From assembly GCA_021292165.1 (NCBI GenBank), contig CM037877.1:213094716-213158715 (forward strand): a stretch of DNA of 64,000 nt, given 5' to 3'. Below, one piece after another: positions 34,750 through 47,990 of the stretch (position 1 is the first letter of the stretch; each line of letters begins with the position of its first letter). Made by a program: the position numbers and the translations under genes. The DNA is from Shinisaurus crocodilurus. Taxonomy: Eukaryota > Chordata > Lepidosauria > Squamata > Shinisauridae. The notes below the pieces were generated by a model. The model worked only from the letters and a program-made list of their open reading frames with translations. It did not search any database and was not told the DNA's origin.

Positions 34750-37700
34750 TCAAATAAATTCTAAATTCCAAAAATATAACATATCCTGACAAGGCATGTT
34801 ACCCTTCCCCTTTATTAATACATAGTCTAGTAATTGATTCCATATCTCCATAAAATTATTCTTCTTTAGCAATCCTTTTTTGCATTTGATACTACTAGTT
34901 AGTTTATCATTTAGGGCTATGTCCCAAACTTCCTTATACCAGTCTGTTATTAGGAAAACATGTTGTACTTTCCAATTTCTCGCTATCATTAGCCTGGCCG
35001 CAGTTAACAAGTTTACAATTAACTCCTTCGTATTTTGATCACAAATAAGCTTCTCAGTTATTGATAACAATGCTAATTTTGGACAGACCTCTAAATTAGT
35101 ACCAATAATTTTTGATATTTCTGTAAAAACCTCTCGCCAAAACACCAATACATTTTTACAACTCCACCACATATGAGCATATGTCCCTTTTTCCTGACAT
35201 CCTCTCCAACATAATGCAGAACAATTATTATCTATTCTATTTAATCTTACTGGAGTTAAATACCATATCCAAATTAGTTTATAAAAATTTTCCTTTATCC
35301 TAATTGACATCATTTTCACAATCCGTCTATCCCATATATTGTTCCACCCCACCTTCGAGGTCACCTCTTCAAATTCATTATCCCATACTGCCTTAAGCTG
35401 ATCCTCTTATTCTTTTGCTTTTTGAATCAATCTATATAAATCCCTTGTTATACCTCTTGTTGATGCATTACCTGGTAGGCTGTCTCTAGACATGACCATC
35501 TTTTCAAAATTAGTTAAATCTCTCTCGTACTCAGTTTTCCTTTTCCATTTCTTCGACCACTGTTCTAACTGTAATAAATTTAACCACGATAATCTTCTTC
35601 TCCCAACAATTTCCATTATTTGATCTCTAGTCCCCATCTTTTGCACCCAATCGGACAATCTAATAACCCTTTCTTCTCTTAGCTTACCCTCCAGCTCTGA
35701 TCTTTTCAGGAAAATCCTTAAGAGCTACCACCGGAGTTAATGGAGATATCCCTGGTATAAATATGCTCTTCATAGTACCCCAAATCATTAACAAATTTCT
35801 TAGAAAAGGGTTGTCTATATTTTTATCAATTTATTATTATTTTTTTGAAAAAAAATATTCCCCAAAGTACTACATAATTCACATGTTTCTAACTCCAACC
35901 ACATTATTTCTTTAGGGCGTGCTATAATATCCACTATATGTCTTCCTTGATTCGCTATATAATACCATTTTAAATTGGGCAAACCCAAACCCCCTACTTT
36001 TTGTGCTTTATACCATCTTGTTTAAGTAATCCTAGATTTTTTCCCTCCATTACAATATGTATTAATAATTGATTGCCAATCTTTAAGTTCCTTATCTGAT
36101 ATCGCACTTGGTATCATCCGAAATAAAAATTTTATCTTTGGCAAAATCTTCATTTTAATCAAAGCAATTCTACCAAACCAGGAAAGTCCAATTTTTTTAT
36201 ACTCCTCTATTTTATTCTTTACCTCATTCTTTAATTTCCTATAATTCTGGTCTCCCAATTTATCTATATCTTTTGGAATTACAATTCCTAAATATTTAAT
36301 TACATTATTAATCTTATAATTACTTTTTTTTACACATTTCAATCTCTTCTCTTTTACTATAGTTAAACAACAAAAATTTAGATTTATCCCAGTTAATCTG
36401 TAGCCCCGTTACTTCCCCGAACTCCTTTAAATGATTCTCCACTCTATCCATATTTTCCATAGGGTTTTCGATTGTCAAAAGAGTATCATCTGCAAAAAGA
36501 TTTATTTTTATCTTCTCCCTAATCCCTATCCCACCTATATTTCTATCTTCTCTAAATACATTTGCTAAAATCTCCATTACCAATGCAAACAAAATAGGCG
36601 AAAGGGGACATCCTTGTCTAGTTCCTTGACCTAGGTAAATTTGCTCTGTTAAACCATCATTTACTACAACTGATGAAACATTTTTTGAATACAATTGATT
36701 AACTACTCCTCTAAATCTTTCTCCAAACCCCATAATTTTAATTAAACTTTTTAATGCTGGCCATTCCACGCAATCAAAGGCTTTGAAAATATCTAACGCT
36801 ATTACCCCTGCTCTCAATTTATTTTTCTTTATTAAATATATTATATTTAAAACTCTTGTTAAATCTGCCATTTGTCTTCCTTGCATAAAACCACATTGGT
36901 CTATCCCAACATATTTAGTAATAAACTTGTTCATCCTTCTCGCTAATATTGCTGTCATCAATTTTGCATCTTGATTTATTCAGGAAATGGGTCTATAGGA
37001 ACCTGGCTCCGTTAAGTCCTTCTCTGGCTTCGGGATTAGAATAATCTTAGATTGCTTCCATGAAGAAGGATCTCTCCCCCCTCCAAAAAAATATCATTAA
37101 ATAACCTTTTTAGTCTTGGAACCAACATTTTCTTTAAAAACTTGTAGTATTCAGCCCCTAAACCATCTAGTCCAGGGGTCTTACCCTCTTTCAGTTTATT
37201 TATTGCATATTCTATTTCCAATTCTGAAAAAGGTTGTTCCATAATTTCTCTATCTTCATCCACTAGTCTAATTTTAAAATGCTTTCCTATATACTCATTA
37301 ATCCTCTCTTCTGTACAGTCTCCAGCCTTATACAAATCTGAATAAAATTCATGAAATATTTTTAATTTATCCTGCATTAAACTATGTCCTTTCCCTTTTT
37401 TATCTTTAATTGCCCCAACTATACTTTTTTCTTTCTTTTTTTGTGTGGATCTTGCTAAGTAAATTCTTATTACTATTTTCAAAAAACTCTCTTTTCAAAT
37501 AAATCAAGTTTCTCTGAACTTTTACCAAATCTTTCTTTTCCAGCTCTTTCCTTTTAGCTTGTAATTCAGCAAATACCTTGTTCTCCCTTTCCTTCAAAAA
37601 CTTCATTTCCAAATCCCTAATCTCCCCTTCTAACTTTTTAGTAAACTGTTCTTGTTTTTTCCTTAGTATCACACCCTCCCTGATACTTATCCCTCTCATC

Positions 37701-38509
37701 ACTGCCTTCATTGTGTCCCAAACAACAGCTTCAGAACAAACTCCCGAATCATTAAGCAACCAAATCTCTCACATTTCCTTTTCTATCTTTGCTATAATAT
37801 ATTTATGCTGTAAAATCTTACAATTCAATCTCCAACTCCTTGCTTCTCTATAATCCTTCTTTATTTTAATATCCATATTGACTATAGCATGATCCGAAAC
37901 TTTTATAACACCTATTTCTGAACTCCTCACTCTTGACATCAGGGACTTGGAAACAAAAATATAATCTATCCTAGAAAAGTTCTTCGTGGCTGGTGAATAA
38001 TACGTATACCCTCTTTCCAATCCCTTTACCCCTCTCCAAACATCAACCAGTCCTTCCTTATTAATTATTTTATTTAATACCGTTATATTATTTCTCTTCT
38101 CTTGTCCTGTCGGATTTGATTTATCAATATTTTTGTCCATCACCATATTAAAATCCCCAGCCATAATTACCAAACCCTTTTGTGGCTCCCCCATTTCCTT
38201 AATCACTTTTTGATAAAATTCTTCTTGATTTTCATTTGGTGCATACATATTAACCAATATATATTCTTCACCTCCCAATAATCCAAATATTATAAGAAAT
38301 CTTCCCTTAACATCCTTCTTTACCTTAGTCACCTTAAAACCACATTTCTTTGAAATAATAATTGCCACCCCTCGTGACTTGGATGAACCATAAGCTCTCT
38401 CATATGTCATAGACCATCGCAGTTTTAATTCATTTACCCCCCTCCTTTGATTGGTGAGTTTCTTGTAAACATATAATATCCGCCTTATCCTTGTTGAGGA
38501 GTGCTTCAA
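34750..38509 (-). pseudogene. L1 ORF2, broken
   Basis: Pieces in order on the minus strand: endonuclease (38509-37769; SRGVAIIISK, AGDFNMVMD, SRIDYIFVS, SDHA), linker (37759-37036; EGKTPGLDGLGAEYY), reverse transcriptase (36961-36320; ALDIFKAFDCVEW, GTRQGCPLSPILF, catalytic FADD), thumb (36342-36022), and C-terminal region (35658-34750; FYKLIWIWYLTPVRL and the Cys-rich CWRGC..HMWWSC). Several frameshifts and stops separate the pieces. Confidence 0.88.
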
Positions 38510-39181
38510 TCCGTCTTCGTTTCAACATGGAACCCAGGCATTTAACATTTAAAGTAGAAATTCTCAAATTTGAAACCATCTCAAGTCTTTGTCCATCTTA
38601 AATTGCTGGTCCCTATTAGTGAAATAAAACACAACAGCACACACCCTACCCCTACCCCACACCCTATTACCCCATTCCCTACATATATAAGCATTCCCCC
38701 CCCTTACCAGCCTTGAAGAAAGTCTTCATGACCCCGGCCTGCCATGCCAACAAAAGCGGGGGGGAGACAAACCCACCAAGCAACTGACCCGTAGATCCCT
38801 CCCAATTAATCTTTTATCCTTATTCATCCAGGTTAATACCCTTTAAAAAAAAATTTAAAGTAAAACAATAACATTATTAATCATTATATATACTTATTAA
38901 AATGAAAACAAAAAGCAAAATATAAAGGAAAAAACCGAGAAAGAAAAAAGAGAGAGAAAATAGAGACTAATATTAAAAAAATATTAAAAGCACACACAAA
39001 AACTTTTTTTTCTTTTTCTTTTTCTTTTTCTTTTCTTCTTTTAAGGGAGAAAAAAAAAACAAAATATCACAACTCCATTAAGAGAAACTCCTCTTTCAGT
39101 TCCTTCCAGTTATTTGCACGATCACCTTCTCTTCTGCTCTTCTCCTCACCACCACATAAACTTTTTCCTTCCATATTTCTC

Positions 39182-40080
39182 TTACTTAGCTGCTCCTTCC
39201 AACAGCTGCACCTCCGCATCACTCGAGGTTCCTGCCGTCAATCCCAGTTCTTCCAAAAGATCCATTCCTTGTATACAGGATGTTATCTTGTATCTCTTGT
39301 TTTTGATCATAAAAAAACACATCACAGGATAGCCCCAGTTATATCTAATTCCATTCTTGGACAAGACAGCAGTACATGGCTTCACACTGCATCTCCAATC
39401 AATTGTTTGCTGACACAAATCATTAAAGATTTGGACTGGAGTACTTTGATATTGCAGTTGTTCTCGACGTTTCTTCAAAATTTGGGTAAACAATTCTTTT
39501 TTATAAAAACTGGCAAAACACACAACAATGTCACTGGGGGTAAGCCCCCCCCCCTTCTTCTTGAAACTCTATGGACCCTTTCCAAGTCTTGCTCAGTCCA
39601 TTCCAATTCTGGGGCAATCTCACAAAACCATTTCAAAATTATTCCTCTCAAATTTTTCCCATCCTCCACACTAACATGTGGGAAAAGGCGTATATGAATA
39701 TTAGACCGCCTCGCTCTGTCTTGGATATTAATCATTTGTAACTCCAGTGCATCAAATCTTAAATCTTGTTGCTGACTTTTACTTTGAAATTCCTGCTGTA
39801 CATCCTCCACTTTGTCATCCAAGATCTTGACTTCCTGTTTCAATTGCTTAAAATCCTCTTCAACTTTCTGGAATCCTGCCTTCAAACCCTGCTGAACCTG
39901 TAGAACTTCTCTTTTAAGTTGAGATATTTCCCCACTAATTTTGTCTGCAAAACGAGAGAGAATTGCCTCCATTTCTGTGGTCTACACTTCTGAAGGATTT
40001 TTTTCCGGAGAAGACGGAGTTGCTTTCTCTTTAGCATCCGCCATCTCAGCACCCAATCTGGCGTCTTTTCTCTCAGCCAT
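39182..40080 (-). pseudogene. L1 ORF1, broken
   Basis: The likely start is MAERKDARLG at 40080. A long coiled coil (ISQLKREVLQVQQG, VEEDFKQLKQEVKILDDKVE) is followed by RRM-like RRSNIHIRLFPHV and ERVHRVSRRRGGG. An in-frame stop near 39984 and a frameshift near 39490-39520 interrupt it. ORF1 proteins of this type bind L1 RNA. Confidence 0.8.
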
Positions 40081-40616
40081 AATTAATTTATCTCTACTAC
40101 CGCAGAGACGAGACCCTGTTTTTTTTAATTCCGTTCCTTTTCTAGCCCCGCTTCCCTCCTCCAGTTCACCTCTCTCGACTCTTTGAAGCCTAGAGAGGCT
40201 GTGGTCAGAAGGGTGAGCTCTTTCGGGACGATTCCAAAGAGGAACGCTTGGTTGTTGTTTTTTGCCTTTTTCCCGTCCACTCCGCATTTAAGACCTTAAT
40301 CAGAAGGATTACGCTCTCTCTCCTTATTAAAATTGTCTTTTTGCAAGCCTCCAGCTTTCTGTTTGTTCTAGTCTGGGAAGCAACAAGTTTAGTGCTGCGA
40401 GTCTTATCACCTCCCACGCTCTGCAAATCGCTTTCAGCGCCGTAAATCCATCTACAACTCTCACCGGAGGTCAGCAGAATACATTCCAAATGATAAGTAA
40501 AAAAAACTCTTACCAAAGTTAAATCATTTGCTGGATGAAATCATTACTTATAGTTCAAACGCCTTGGGAGGATTCTAACGAACATCTAGTCCGCCATGGT
40601 GGCTGGCTCCGCCCCT

Positions 40617-41105
40617 TTCCCTGTCTTGCTACCCGAGATCCTTTTGACTGGTAGATTAGTCCTGGACCTGCCATGGACCTCTGTTAAAAAAAGAAAAAGG
40701 GGTGGGGGGAAGATGTGCATAGAATCTTGATGTTTGTATGTGTTTAACTTGGGTAGACATGCCCATTCTGGTGCATGAATTCTGTAGCTGCCCATTTCCA
40801 AGATGGCTGACTCACAAATGGGGCTATGCAATGACACATGAATGAATGTCTGTAGAAAGCTCATATTGGTGGCAAAATATAGAATGGGCATGTCTTCCGA
40901 TGCTAAATATAAATTCTACATGGGTCTGAAACACATACAAGTGTCAGGATTTTCTGCACATCTATTCTTTTATGGGGATCTATGGCAGGTCCTGAAGTAA
41001 GATGTCAAGGATTGAACATGGGACCTTCTGAAAGCAAAAGCATGTGCTCTACCACTGAGCTATGGTCCCTCTCCACCATACTTTGGGCAACAGATCCAGT
41101 ATCTG
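40617..41105 (-). repeat. tRNA-like SINE (right part), split by L1
   Basis: It contains AAGATGTCAAGGATTGAAC and TGTGCTCTACCACTGAGCTA, the reverse complement of the SINE pol III boxes. The rest of the SINE lies at 34445-34567 on the other side of the L1. Between the two SINE parts there is extra repeat-like sequence at 40680-40980. Confidence 0.65.
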
Positions 41106-42160
41106 TGCTGTCTGTTATAGCTGCACAGCTTTAGCATGACAAATTCTATTTAAAACACACTCTTATTGGGCTGTTGACAAGGGTTCATGCTCTGTGATAT
41201 AGCAGAGGAAGAAACCTTCAGAATATGAAGCAGAGTTTAAGCAAGTTCTATAGAATTTGGAATACTTCGAAATACTAATATAGGGCTACATGCAGTGCCA
41301 TGCAGGCAGCCTTCTACACGTGCAACAGCCCTTCCCCTTCCTCTTCTCTCTCTCGTACATCTCCCAGATCAAGTCCAGAGGGTTCCCCCAGCCTTCTAGA
41401 GTCAATCTGTGGGGGATGTAGGCAGCCGTGAGAGGAAATCCATTCTATCAGTGGTGTAAGTTCCACTGGTAGATGGGCACCATTGGATATAGCCCAGCAA
41501 GGCATTTTAGCCTTTTAGAATGGGAAGAAACATGCAAAAGCTGGGAAACCACCAAACGATCGGCAGTCAGCAAAATGGGGAGAGGGGCATGGCTAGCTAG
41601 TGAAACCGGGAGGGCTAGATTTGGCCCCCAAGTGGTCTGGATTTGGCCCGCACTCCTAAGGTTCAACATCCCTGTTCTACAGCCTGATGCTGCCTCTTTT
41701 TGTTTCTTCTGTGGTGCCCCTTCTATCTGTCTCTTCTGTTATATCCAATGAAAGGTTGGATAACCTGCACAGTGCTTCAGGAGCCAGTGGCAGGGGGAAG
41801 AATATATTTTTCCAGCCTATTCCCATTCTTTTACTGGCAAGGTAGTACAAACGATTCACCCCCCTTGGGGCTATGAGCTCTGTGGCAGAACCCTATCCAA
41901 GGAAGGGGATGGGATCCGTTGTTTTACCATCTTCCTCTAGTAGTGTGGGTAATCTTGCTGGGAGTAGAGGAGTGGCTTAACTACTGCTTCTTGCTGTCTG
42001 TTGGTAGAAAATATATATTTACTTGTTTGTTTTCAAGTGACCACCTCAAACAGCTGAACATTTTTTCAGTGAAAATACCATCAGTCCATGTACAGCCCTA
42101 ATAACAATGCTTTGCAATTAGTCTACCTGAATCACTGTTAACACTGATTCTTTTCCCCAG

Positions 42161-42358
42161 AAATCCTTTGTTTTCCGCCACCTAAAATTACCAACGGAGG
42201 ACATTCAGGTGATGATAGAGATGAATATTTACATGGCACTGCAGTAACATATAAGTGTGATGCTGGTTTCTCCCTTATTGGAAAACCAAGTATTTCATGC
42301 ACAGTTGCAGAAAATGGTGTGGATGGAGAGTGGAGTCCAGCTGCACCTGAATGTAAAG
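42161..42358 (+). CDS. CCP exon B2 (repeat II)
   Basis: A 66-residue sushi domain: LCFPPPKITNGGHSGDDRDE, YLHGTAVTYKCDAGFSLIG, SISC, GEWSPAAPEC. Acceptor CTTTTCCCCAG, donor GTAATG. Four Cys and the Trp are intact. The Asn-x-Ser found after the second Cys in B1 and B3 is replaced by Lys-Pro-Ser, so that glycosylation site is missing. The upstream intron from 41106 has hAT-like remnants near 41640. The 1.0-kb intron to C2 shows no clear element. Confidence 0.93.
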
Positions 42359-43385
42359 GTAATGGAAGTTCATGTTTGGTATCATACCTGCAATAAGTTA
42401 AATTACTTTCATAGTGTTTAATAGCTAGAAAATAAAATTCTTACTCAAATCGGATAACTGTGTAATCCACCAGGAATGGTGCTGCAGTGTTGCCTCCATG
42501 GATTTCTACTGGATTGCACGTGATTTAGTGGGAGTAGTGAAGTAGTAGTGTAAGTGGGGCAACGTACTCTCAATGTGCTGCCACGTTAAATTGAGTCATT
42601 TTGGGAGGTACTAAATAGCCCTGATCCAGCTAAAGTTGGTCAATACTAAATCCCATTGAATGTAAAGAAATCAGATTTAGTATGAGTAACTTGTTCCGTT
42701 TGTTTAATTTTCATTTCGTCATTAGTACCTTTAGATGGATTGGGGCTTTTACGCTTGATGTATGAGACAAAAAATTTAAAAAAGGATGTATTTCCCTTTT
42801 CATAATACAGAAAGGAAAAGTACTAAATAGCAATTGCTATCCTGCATAGAATTGATGGGGGGAGGAGCTTGCCCCGTCCCGAGAGATCCATGTGCAATAG
42901 TAATTCAAAGCAAATCTTACTTTGGGCTGAAATACCATTAAAATATAAAATAACCACAATTTTGATGGAAATTGTAATATTGCCTGCTTATGGTCTGAGC
43001 TGGCTTCCAGCCAGTGATCTCCAGTGAAGCAGACTCTTAACATCAATGACTCTAATCTACCTATATGTATCCTGCATATATGAATAAACAATTGTAAGTA
43101 AAACTAATAAATGTCTTTATTAGTTTTAAACCTTGTTTGGACAATCCATTTCCTTTTAAGAGCCTTTTTGCAGGCTTTAACAACCCACGTGGTGATAACC
43201 AGTTTCAATAACCAGGCTGTGCATAAGGGGGAAAACTCTGCTTCACCCTAATCAGTATAGGACTGACTCCTTTCCATATCCTCCAACAAATTTACCCTGT
43301 ACAGGCTGAATAACCAGAATCAATAGTAATAACTTACATGTGTATGTCACAAAAGCTTTTTTAATGGCAATATTTTTCTTTTCAG

Positions 43386-43568
43386 ATGTGCAGTGTAAGA
43401 GACCAGGAATCCAAAATGGAAGAGTGGCAAGTGTATTTCAATCTACATACACGTATGATCATGGTATAAGGATTGCATGTGATCGTAGATATGCTGTGGT
43501 CGGGAGTGACTTTATTAAATGCGGGGCTGACAGTTTATGGCATCCTGCCATCCCAACATGTGTCAGGA
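43386..43568 (+). CDS. CCP exon C2 (repeat II)
   Basis: A 61-residue sushi domain: QCKRPGIQNGRVASVF, YTYDHGIRIACDRRYAVVG, FIKCGADSLWHPAIPTC. Acceptor ATTTTTCTTTTCAG, donor GTAAGT. It has the canonical four Cys: the position of the extra Cys in C1 is Tyr here. The last base A plus the first two of D2 make a Thr codon before Asp-Cys. The 660-base intron to D2 contains a 43700-44040 repeat block also present near 56200-56540. Confidence 0.93.
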
Positions 43569-44228
43569 GTAAGTATACTACTGTACTTAAATGTCTTTCA
43601 GAAGAGTTGTGTTGAACTGTATGCTGAACACTCCATCTCTGAATACAGCTACCGTAAATACTTAGACTGATTGTATTCCTTTCCCACCACTTTTTTCATC
43701 CTCCTGCTCAGGGGGAGAGGTCTCCCAGGAGATCACCTGCAGCACAGGTCATCTCCGGGGACAGGTCTCCAGTCTCCACAATGCCTGTCTCTGAGGAAGG
43801 ACAGACCCCCTTAGAGCCATCCTTTGACAGTAGATGATGGCAACAAGCAGAGGAGGTAGAGGTGGCAGTGGCAGCAGTGGCTATGAGCAGAGGGGGAATG
43901 AGCGAAGAGGGGTGGCAAAAACAGGGAAGAAAAGGAGGGAGGGCCTAGGGAAGCACCATGCCCAAAGGCACCCTGAAGTCTTATGCCAGCGGTACAATCC
44001 ATATGGTAAAGAGCAATATAACTTCTGTTCCAGCAGGGCATATTGGGCGATATAGTTAGTTAGTTTGTACTCAGCAACCTGGACTCCAGGAATCTATAAG
44101 AACATGGCCCTACAGACCCATTAAGAAAAATCACAGGAAGCTATGAATTATCCAGAGTCCAGTGCTCCAATGAACCTTGACACCACCTAACCCCTGCTTC
44201 AGAACTTCCTCTCTGTCATTCTCTCCAG

Positions 44229-44414
44229 CTGATTGCGGCCGTCCAGATCCAGTTCCTTATGCTACGCCAACTAGTGGAGAACTAAAAGACAGCTATCCTG
44301 TTGGGACCGTTCTGCAATACCGTTGCATCCCAGGGTATGAAAATGTACCTGGCACAACTCTTTCTATTAAATGTCTTGACTCGGGATGGTCAAAAGGTCC
44401 TGCATTTTGTCAAA
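44229..44414 (+). CDS. CCP exon D2 (first domain of repeat III)
   Basis: A 62-residue sushi domain: DCGRPDPVPYATPTSGELKD, YPVGTVLQYRCIPGYENVPG, SIKCLDSGWSKGPAFC. Acceptor CATTCTCTCCAG, donor GTGAGT. By eye it differs from D3 at about five of 186 bases, of which three change an amino acid. This is the closest exon pair in the array, so the repeats carrying D2 and D3 separated recently or were homogenised. The intron to A3' (3.6 kb) is largely a CR1 and an hAT fragment. Confidence 0.94.
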
Positions 44415-44991
44415 GTGAGTACCTTTGTCACAGTGCTACTTTGCCAACAACAGAATCTCTCACAGAGTATTGATTGAAACATGTGCAAAGATTCAACACT
44501 CCCACAAGCATTCAGCAGTTCAGTTTCTAATTTATATCTTGTGCAGTGAAGATGAAAATGCTGCTGATCTGCTCTCAAATGAGTAAGTTCTCTTAATTAG
44601 TTGAAAATGTAAAACTGTAGAACAACTATCCTTGCTCAGACCAGTTCTCTGTCAGTATCTTTCCTGTGGATTGAAATGGATCCAGATGCTTCCGAAAGTT
44701 AGGAAATAACACGGATTGGGCAGGGGGTTGTTGTAGAAGTTTGGGAGGATAGAGTGGGAGGGATGATCATCCTGAGAATCACCCCTCCCAGTAGCATGCT
44801 GGTGAATGCTGCCAAACTGTAGCCAAAACAGTACTGCTGAGAACAAGATGCTTGGGGGAACCGTGAGGTTTGCATGATTAGGAAAAGAGATGTTTTTAAG
44901 AAAGCTAGGGCATTGGTAAGGAAATGTAGTAAGGACTGGGCATGCGCAGAAGTTACAGAAGTTTGACGGTCAGCTGGAAAAGAAATAGGAA

Positions 44992-44993
<2 letters not shown>

Positions 44994-45023
<30 letters not shown>
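44994..45023. repeat. (GT)n microsatellite
   Basis: About fifteen GT units directly abut the 3' end of the CR1 element that starts at 45026. Confidence 0.95.
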
Positions 45024-45025
<2 letters not shown>

Positions 45026-45027
<2 letters not shown>

Positions 45028-47296
45028 ATCATAGAATCATAGAAAAGTAGAGTTGGAAGGGGCCTATCAGGCCATCGAGTCCAACCCCCTGTGCAACGCG
45101 GGAATCTAAGTCAAAGCATCCCTGACAGGTGGCTGTCCAGCTGCACCTTGAATGCCTCCAGAGTGGGAGAGCCCACCACCTCCCTAGGTAGTTGGTTCCA
45201 TTGTCTTATTGGTCTGACAGTCAGGAAATTTTTCCTGATGTTCAGGTGGAATCTGGGTTCCTGTAACTTGAGCCCATTATTCCGTGTCCTGCAAACTGGG
45301 ATGATCGAGAAGAGATCCTGGCCCTCCTCTGTGTGACAACCCTTCAAGTACCGGAAGAGTGCTATTATACCTCCCCTCAGTCTCCTCTTCTGAAGAGTAA
45401 TCATGCCCAGTACTTTCAGTCTCTCCTCATAGGGCCTTGTTTCCAGTCCCTTTATCATCTTTGTTGCCCTCCTCTGAACCCTCTCCAGTTTGTCTACATC
45501 CTTCTTAAAGTGTCATGCCCAGTACTGGACGCAGTACTCAAGATGAGGCCTAAGCAGTGCTGAGTAAAGGGGAATTATCACATCACACGATTTGGTAGCT
45601 ATAATTCTATTAATGCAGCTCCAAATAGCATTTGCCTTCTTTGCAGCCACATCGCATTGCTGGCTCATATTCAGTTTGTGATCTACCACATTTCCAAGAT
45701 CCTTCTCACTTCTAGTATTGTTGAGCCAAGTGTCTTCCATTCTGTAACTCTGCATTTGGTTTCCTTTCCCTAGGTGCAGCACTTGGCATTTATCCCTATT
45801 AAACTTCATTCTGTTGGTATCAGCCCAGCGCTCCAGCCTATTGAGATCGCTTTGAATTTTGTTTCTGTCTTCCAGAGTATTAGCTGTTCCACCCAACTTT
45901 GTGTCATCTGCAAATCTGATAAGCATTCCCTGCACCTCCTCATCCAAGTCATTGATAAAAATGTTGAATAGCACTGGGCCCAGGACCGAGCACTGTGGTA
46001 TCCCGCTCGTTACCTCTCCCCAGTTTGAGAAGGTATCATTGATAAGCACTCTTTGAGTTCGATTCTGTAGCCAATTGTGGATCCACCTGATAGTTGTTCC
46101 ATCTAGCCCACTTTTAGCTAGCTTGCTAATCAGGATGTCATGAGGCATTTTGTTGAAAGCTTTGCTGAAGTCCAGATATATTATATCCACAGCATTCCCA
46201 CAGTCCACAAGGGAAGTTACTTGATCAAAAAATGAGATCAGATTAGTCTGGCAGGATTTGTTCTTGACAAATCCATGTTGACTTCTAATAATCACTGCAT
46301 TCTTTTCAAAGTGCTTGCAGACTGACTTCTTTATAATCTGCTCCAAAATTTTCCCAGGGATTGATGTCAGACTGACTGGTCTATAGTTCCCAGGTTCCTC
46401 CTTCTTGCCCTTTTTGAAGATAGGAACAACATTTGCCCTCCTCCAGTCACCTGGCACTTCACCTGTCCTCCATGACCATTTGCCTATCAATCTCAAGCTG
46501 CAATCCTGCCCCTTCAGTCTACACTTCAGGTTTGCCAGGGCCAAGGGGGACATAAACTCTCGTTTGGGAGAAGACCGAGCCAAAGTAGAAATTGAACACG
46601 TCCGCCTCTTCTTTGAATTCTGTTATCAATTTGCCATCCTCATTGCATAGTTGAACCACCAGTTCTTTCTTCTGTCTTTTACCATGCATGTATCTGAAGA
46701 AAGCTTTTTTGTTGCTTTTAGCATCCCTCGCTAGCCTCAGCTCATTCTCAGCTTTAGCCTTCTTGCAGTTCTGTGCTACCTGCCTGTACTATTCCCTTGT
46801 AGCCTGGCCTTCCTTCCACTTCCTATATGTGTGCTTTTTTGTTTTCAGGTCAAATCTCATTTTTTTGTGAAGCCACATTGGCTTCTTCTGTTGCCCTCTG
46901 CCTTTTTTCCTTGTGGGAATTGTTTGCAATTGTGCCTTTAGAATTTCCTTTTTTAAAAACTCCCACCCATCCTGGACTCCTTTTCTCATTAGAGTCACTT
47001 GCCATGGGACCTTACTTATCATTGTTCTGAGTCTATTAAAATTGGCTTTCCTAAAATCCAGGGTACACATTTGGCTACACTCAGCTTTTGCTTCCTTTAG
47101 AATCAAGAACTCAAGTATAACATGGTCACTTTCCCCCAGAGTTCCCGAAACTGCCACTTTATCCACTGAGTCATCTCTGTTGGTTAGAATCAGGTCAAGG
47201 ATAGCCGATCCTCTAGTTCCTTCCTCCACCTTCTGTAGGAGGAAGTTATCAGCAATACAAGTCGGGAATTTCTTGGAGGGGCCATGTTTGGCAGAA
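45026..47296 (-). mobile_element. CR1 LINE, broken second copy
   Basis: The 3' terminus AATCATAGAATCATAGAAAA is at the left. Translated pieces are the C-terminal region (45458-45111), reverse transcriptase (46583-45513; YLDFSKAF, FADDTKLGG) and part of the endonuclease (47229-46789; EGTRGSAILDLILTNRDD). Compared with the copy at 3553 it has a stop near 45510, a deletion of about 115 bases near 46478 and further small deletions. Its 5' end stops inside the endonuclease at about 47296, against an hAT fragment. Confidence 0.88.
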
Positions 47297-47768
47297 AAAA
47301 TATCCTTTTTCTGGCAAAGAAAGCTATTTCATCATTAATTCCATTTCCAACTGTGTGAATCTGGATTTTCAACTCTTGTCAGCATAAAAACCAAAGCTAG
47401 AAATTGGTTGGATGCCAGAGATGATATGCGCCTAGCATTGTCTAACATTGTCCCTCAAATAACTACTTTTGCTGAGCACAAACAGCAACAGCGATCACAT
47501 TGAAGTTATTTTGAAATTATCCTTCTTTTATGTGTGTAGCTATTAGAAATACTTTCTTTAAATACAGGTTTTATTTCCACAAAACTGTTCATTGCTTGTG
47601 TTTGTGTTCATTGAATATGCATTTTTTTAGTCCAGAGACAGAGCATAAACTAAAAAATGCAAACTCGTCGTGCCTAAGCCTAAATTTTGGGCCGTTAACA
47701 CATGGGAGGCGTGGGTCATAAGATTTTTCACATGGGAGGTGTGACACCAAAAAGGTTAAGAACCACTG
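47297..47768 (+). mobile_element. hAT transposon fragment with transposase C-terminus
   Basis: The frame from 47351 to the stop at 47501 reads LCESGFSTLVSIKTKARNWL, DARDDMRLALSNIVPQITTF, the C-terminal dimerisation-region signature of hAT (Charlie/ZBED-like) transposases. A preceding piece (AKKAISSLIPFP) is offset by one frame. The right end AAGGTTAAGAACCACTG is an hAT inverted end, followed by GGTTATAA, which belongs to the array intron (compare near 30682). The 5' part and left end are missing. Confidence 0.75.
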
Positions 47769-47990
47769 GGTTATAACATGTGGCATTGCTACATATGTCT
47801 CCTATGCATTACTGTTGTACTGTATTGCATTGTCATTTTTTGCCTGCAATAACGCCCACCTTCAACTGGGTCCGTTTGACTTTATCTGTAGTATGGTGTA
47901 CTTTGGGGATCATCTCCTTTGTGTTGGCTGGCACTTTGTTTTAAGAATCAGGATGGCATGTGGTAATACTGGTTCTAATTTTTCTTTTAG

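Larger units (their letters stand above)
34568..40616 (-). mobile_element. Near-full-length L1 LINE, inactivated
   Basis: The order read on the minus strand is 5' UTR starting GGGGCGGAGCCAGCCACCAT (right end), ORF1, ORF2, 3' UTR and a T-rich end at 34568. Length is about 6.05 kb. A short TTCCCT at both edges (34562-34567 and 40617-40622) may be the target duplication. It inserted into an older tRNA-like SINE whose halves flank it. Both ORFs are broken, so it is a dead but complete copy. Confidence 0.88.

Noticed and set aside
43700..43740. A linker exon in repeat II equivalent to 24121-24174
   Set aside because: A class 1-1 frame exists, but the donor (GTCATC) is weak and the sequence belongs to a repeat block also found near 56200.
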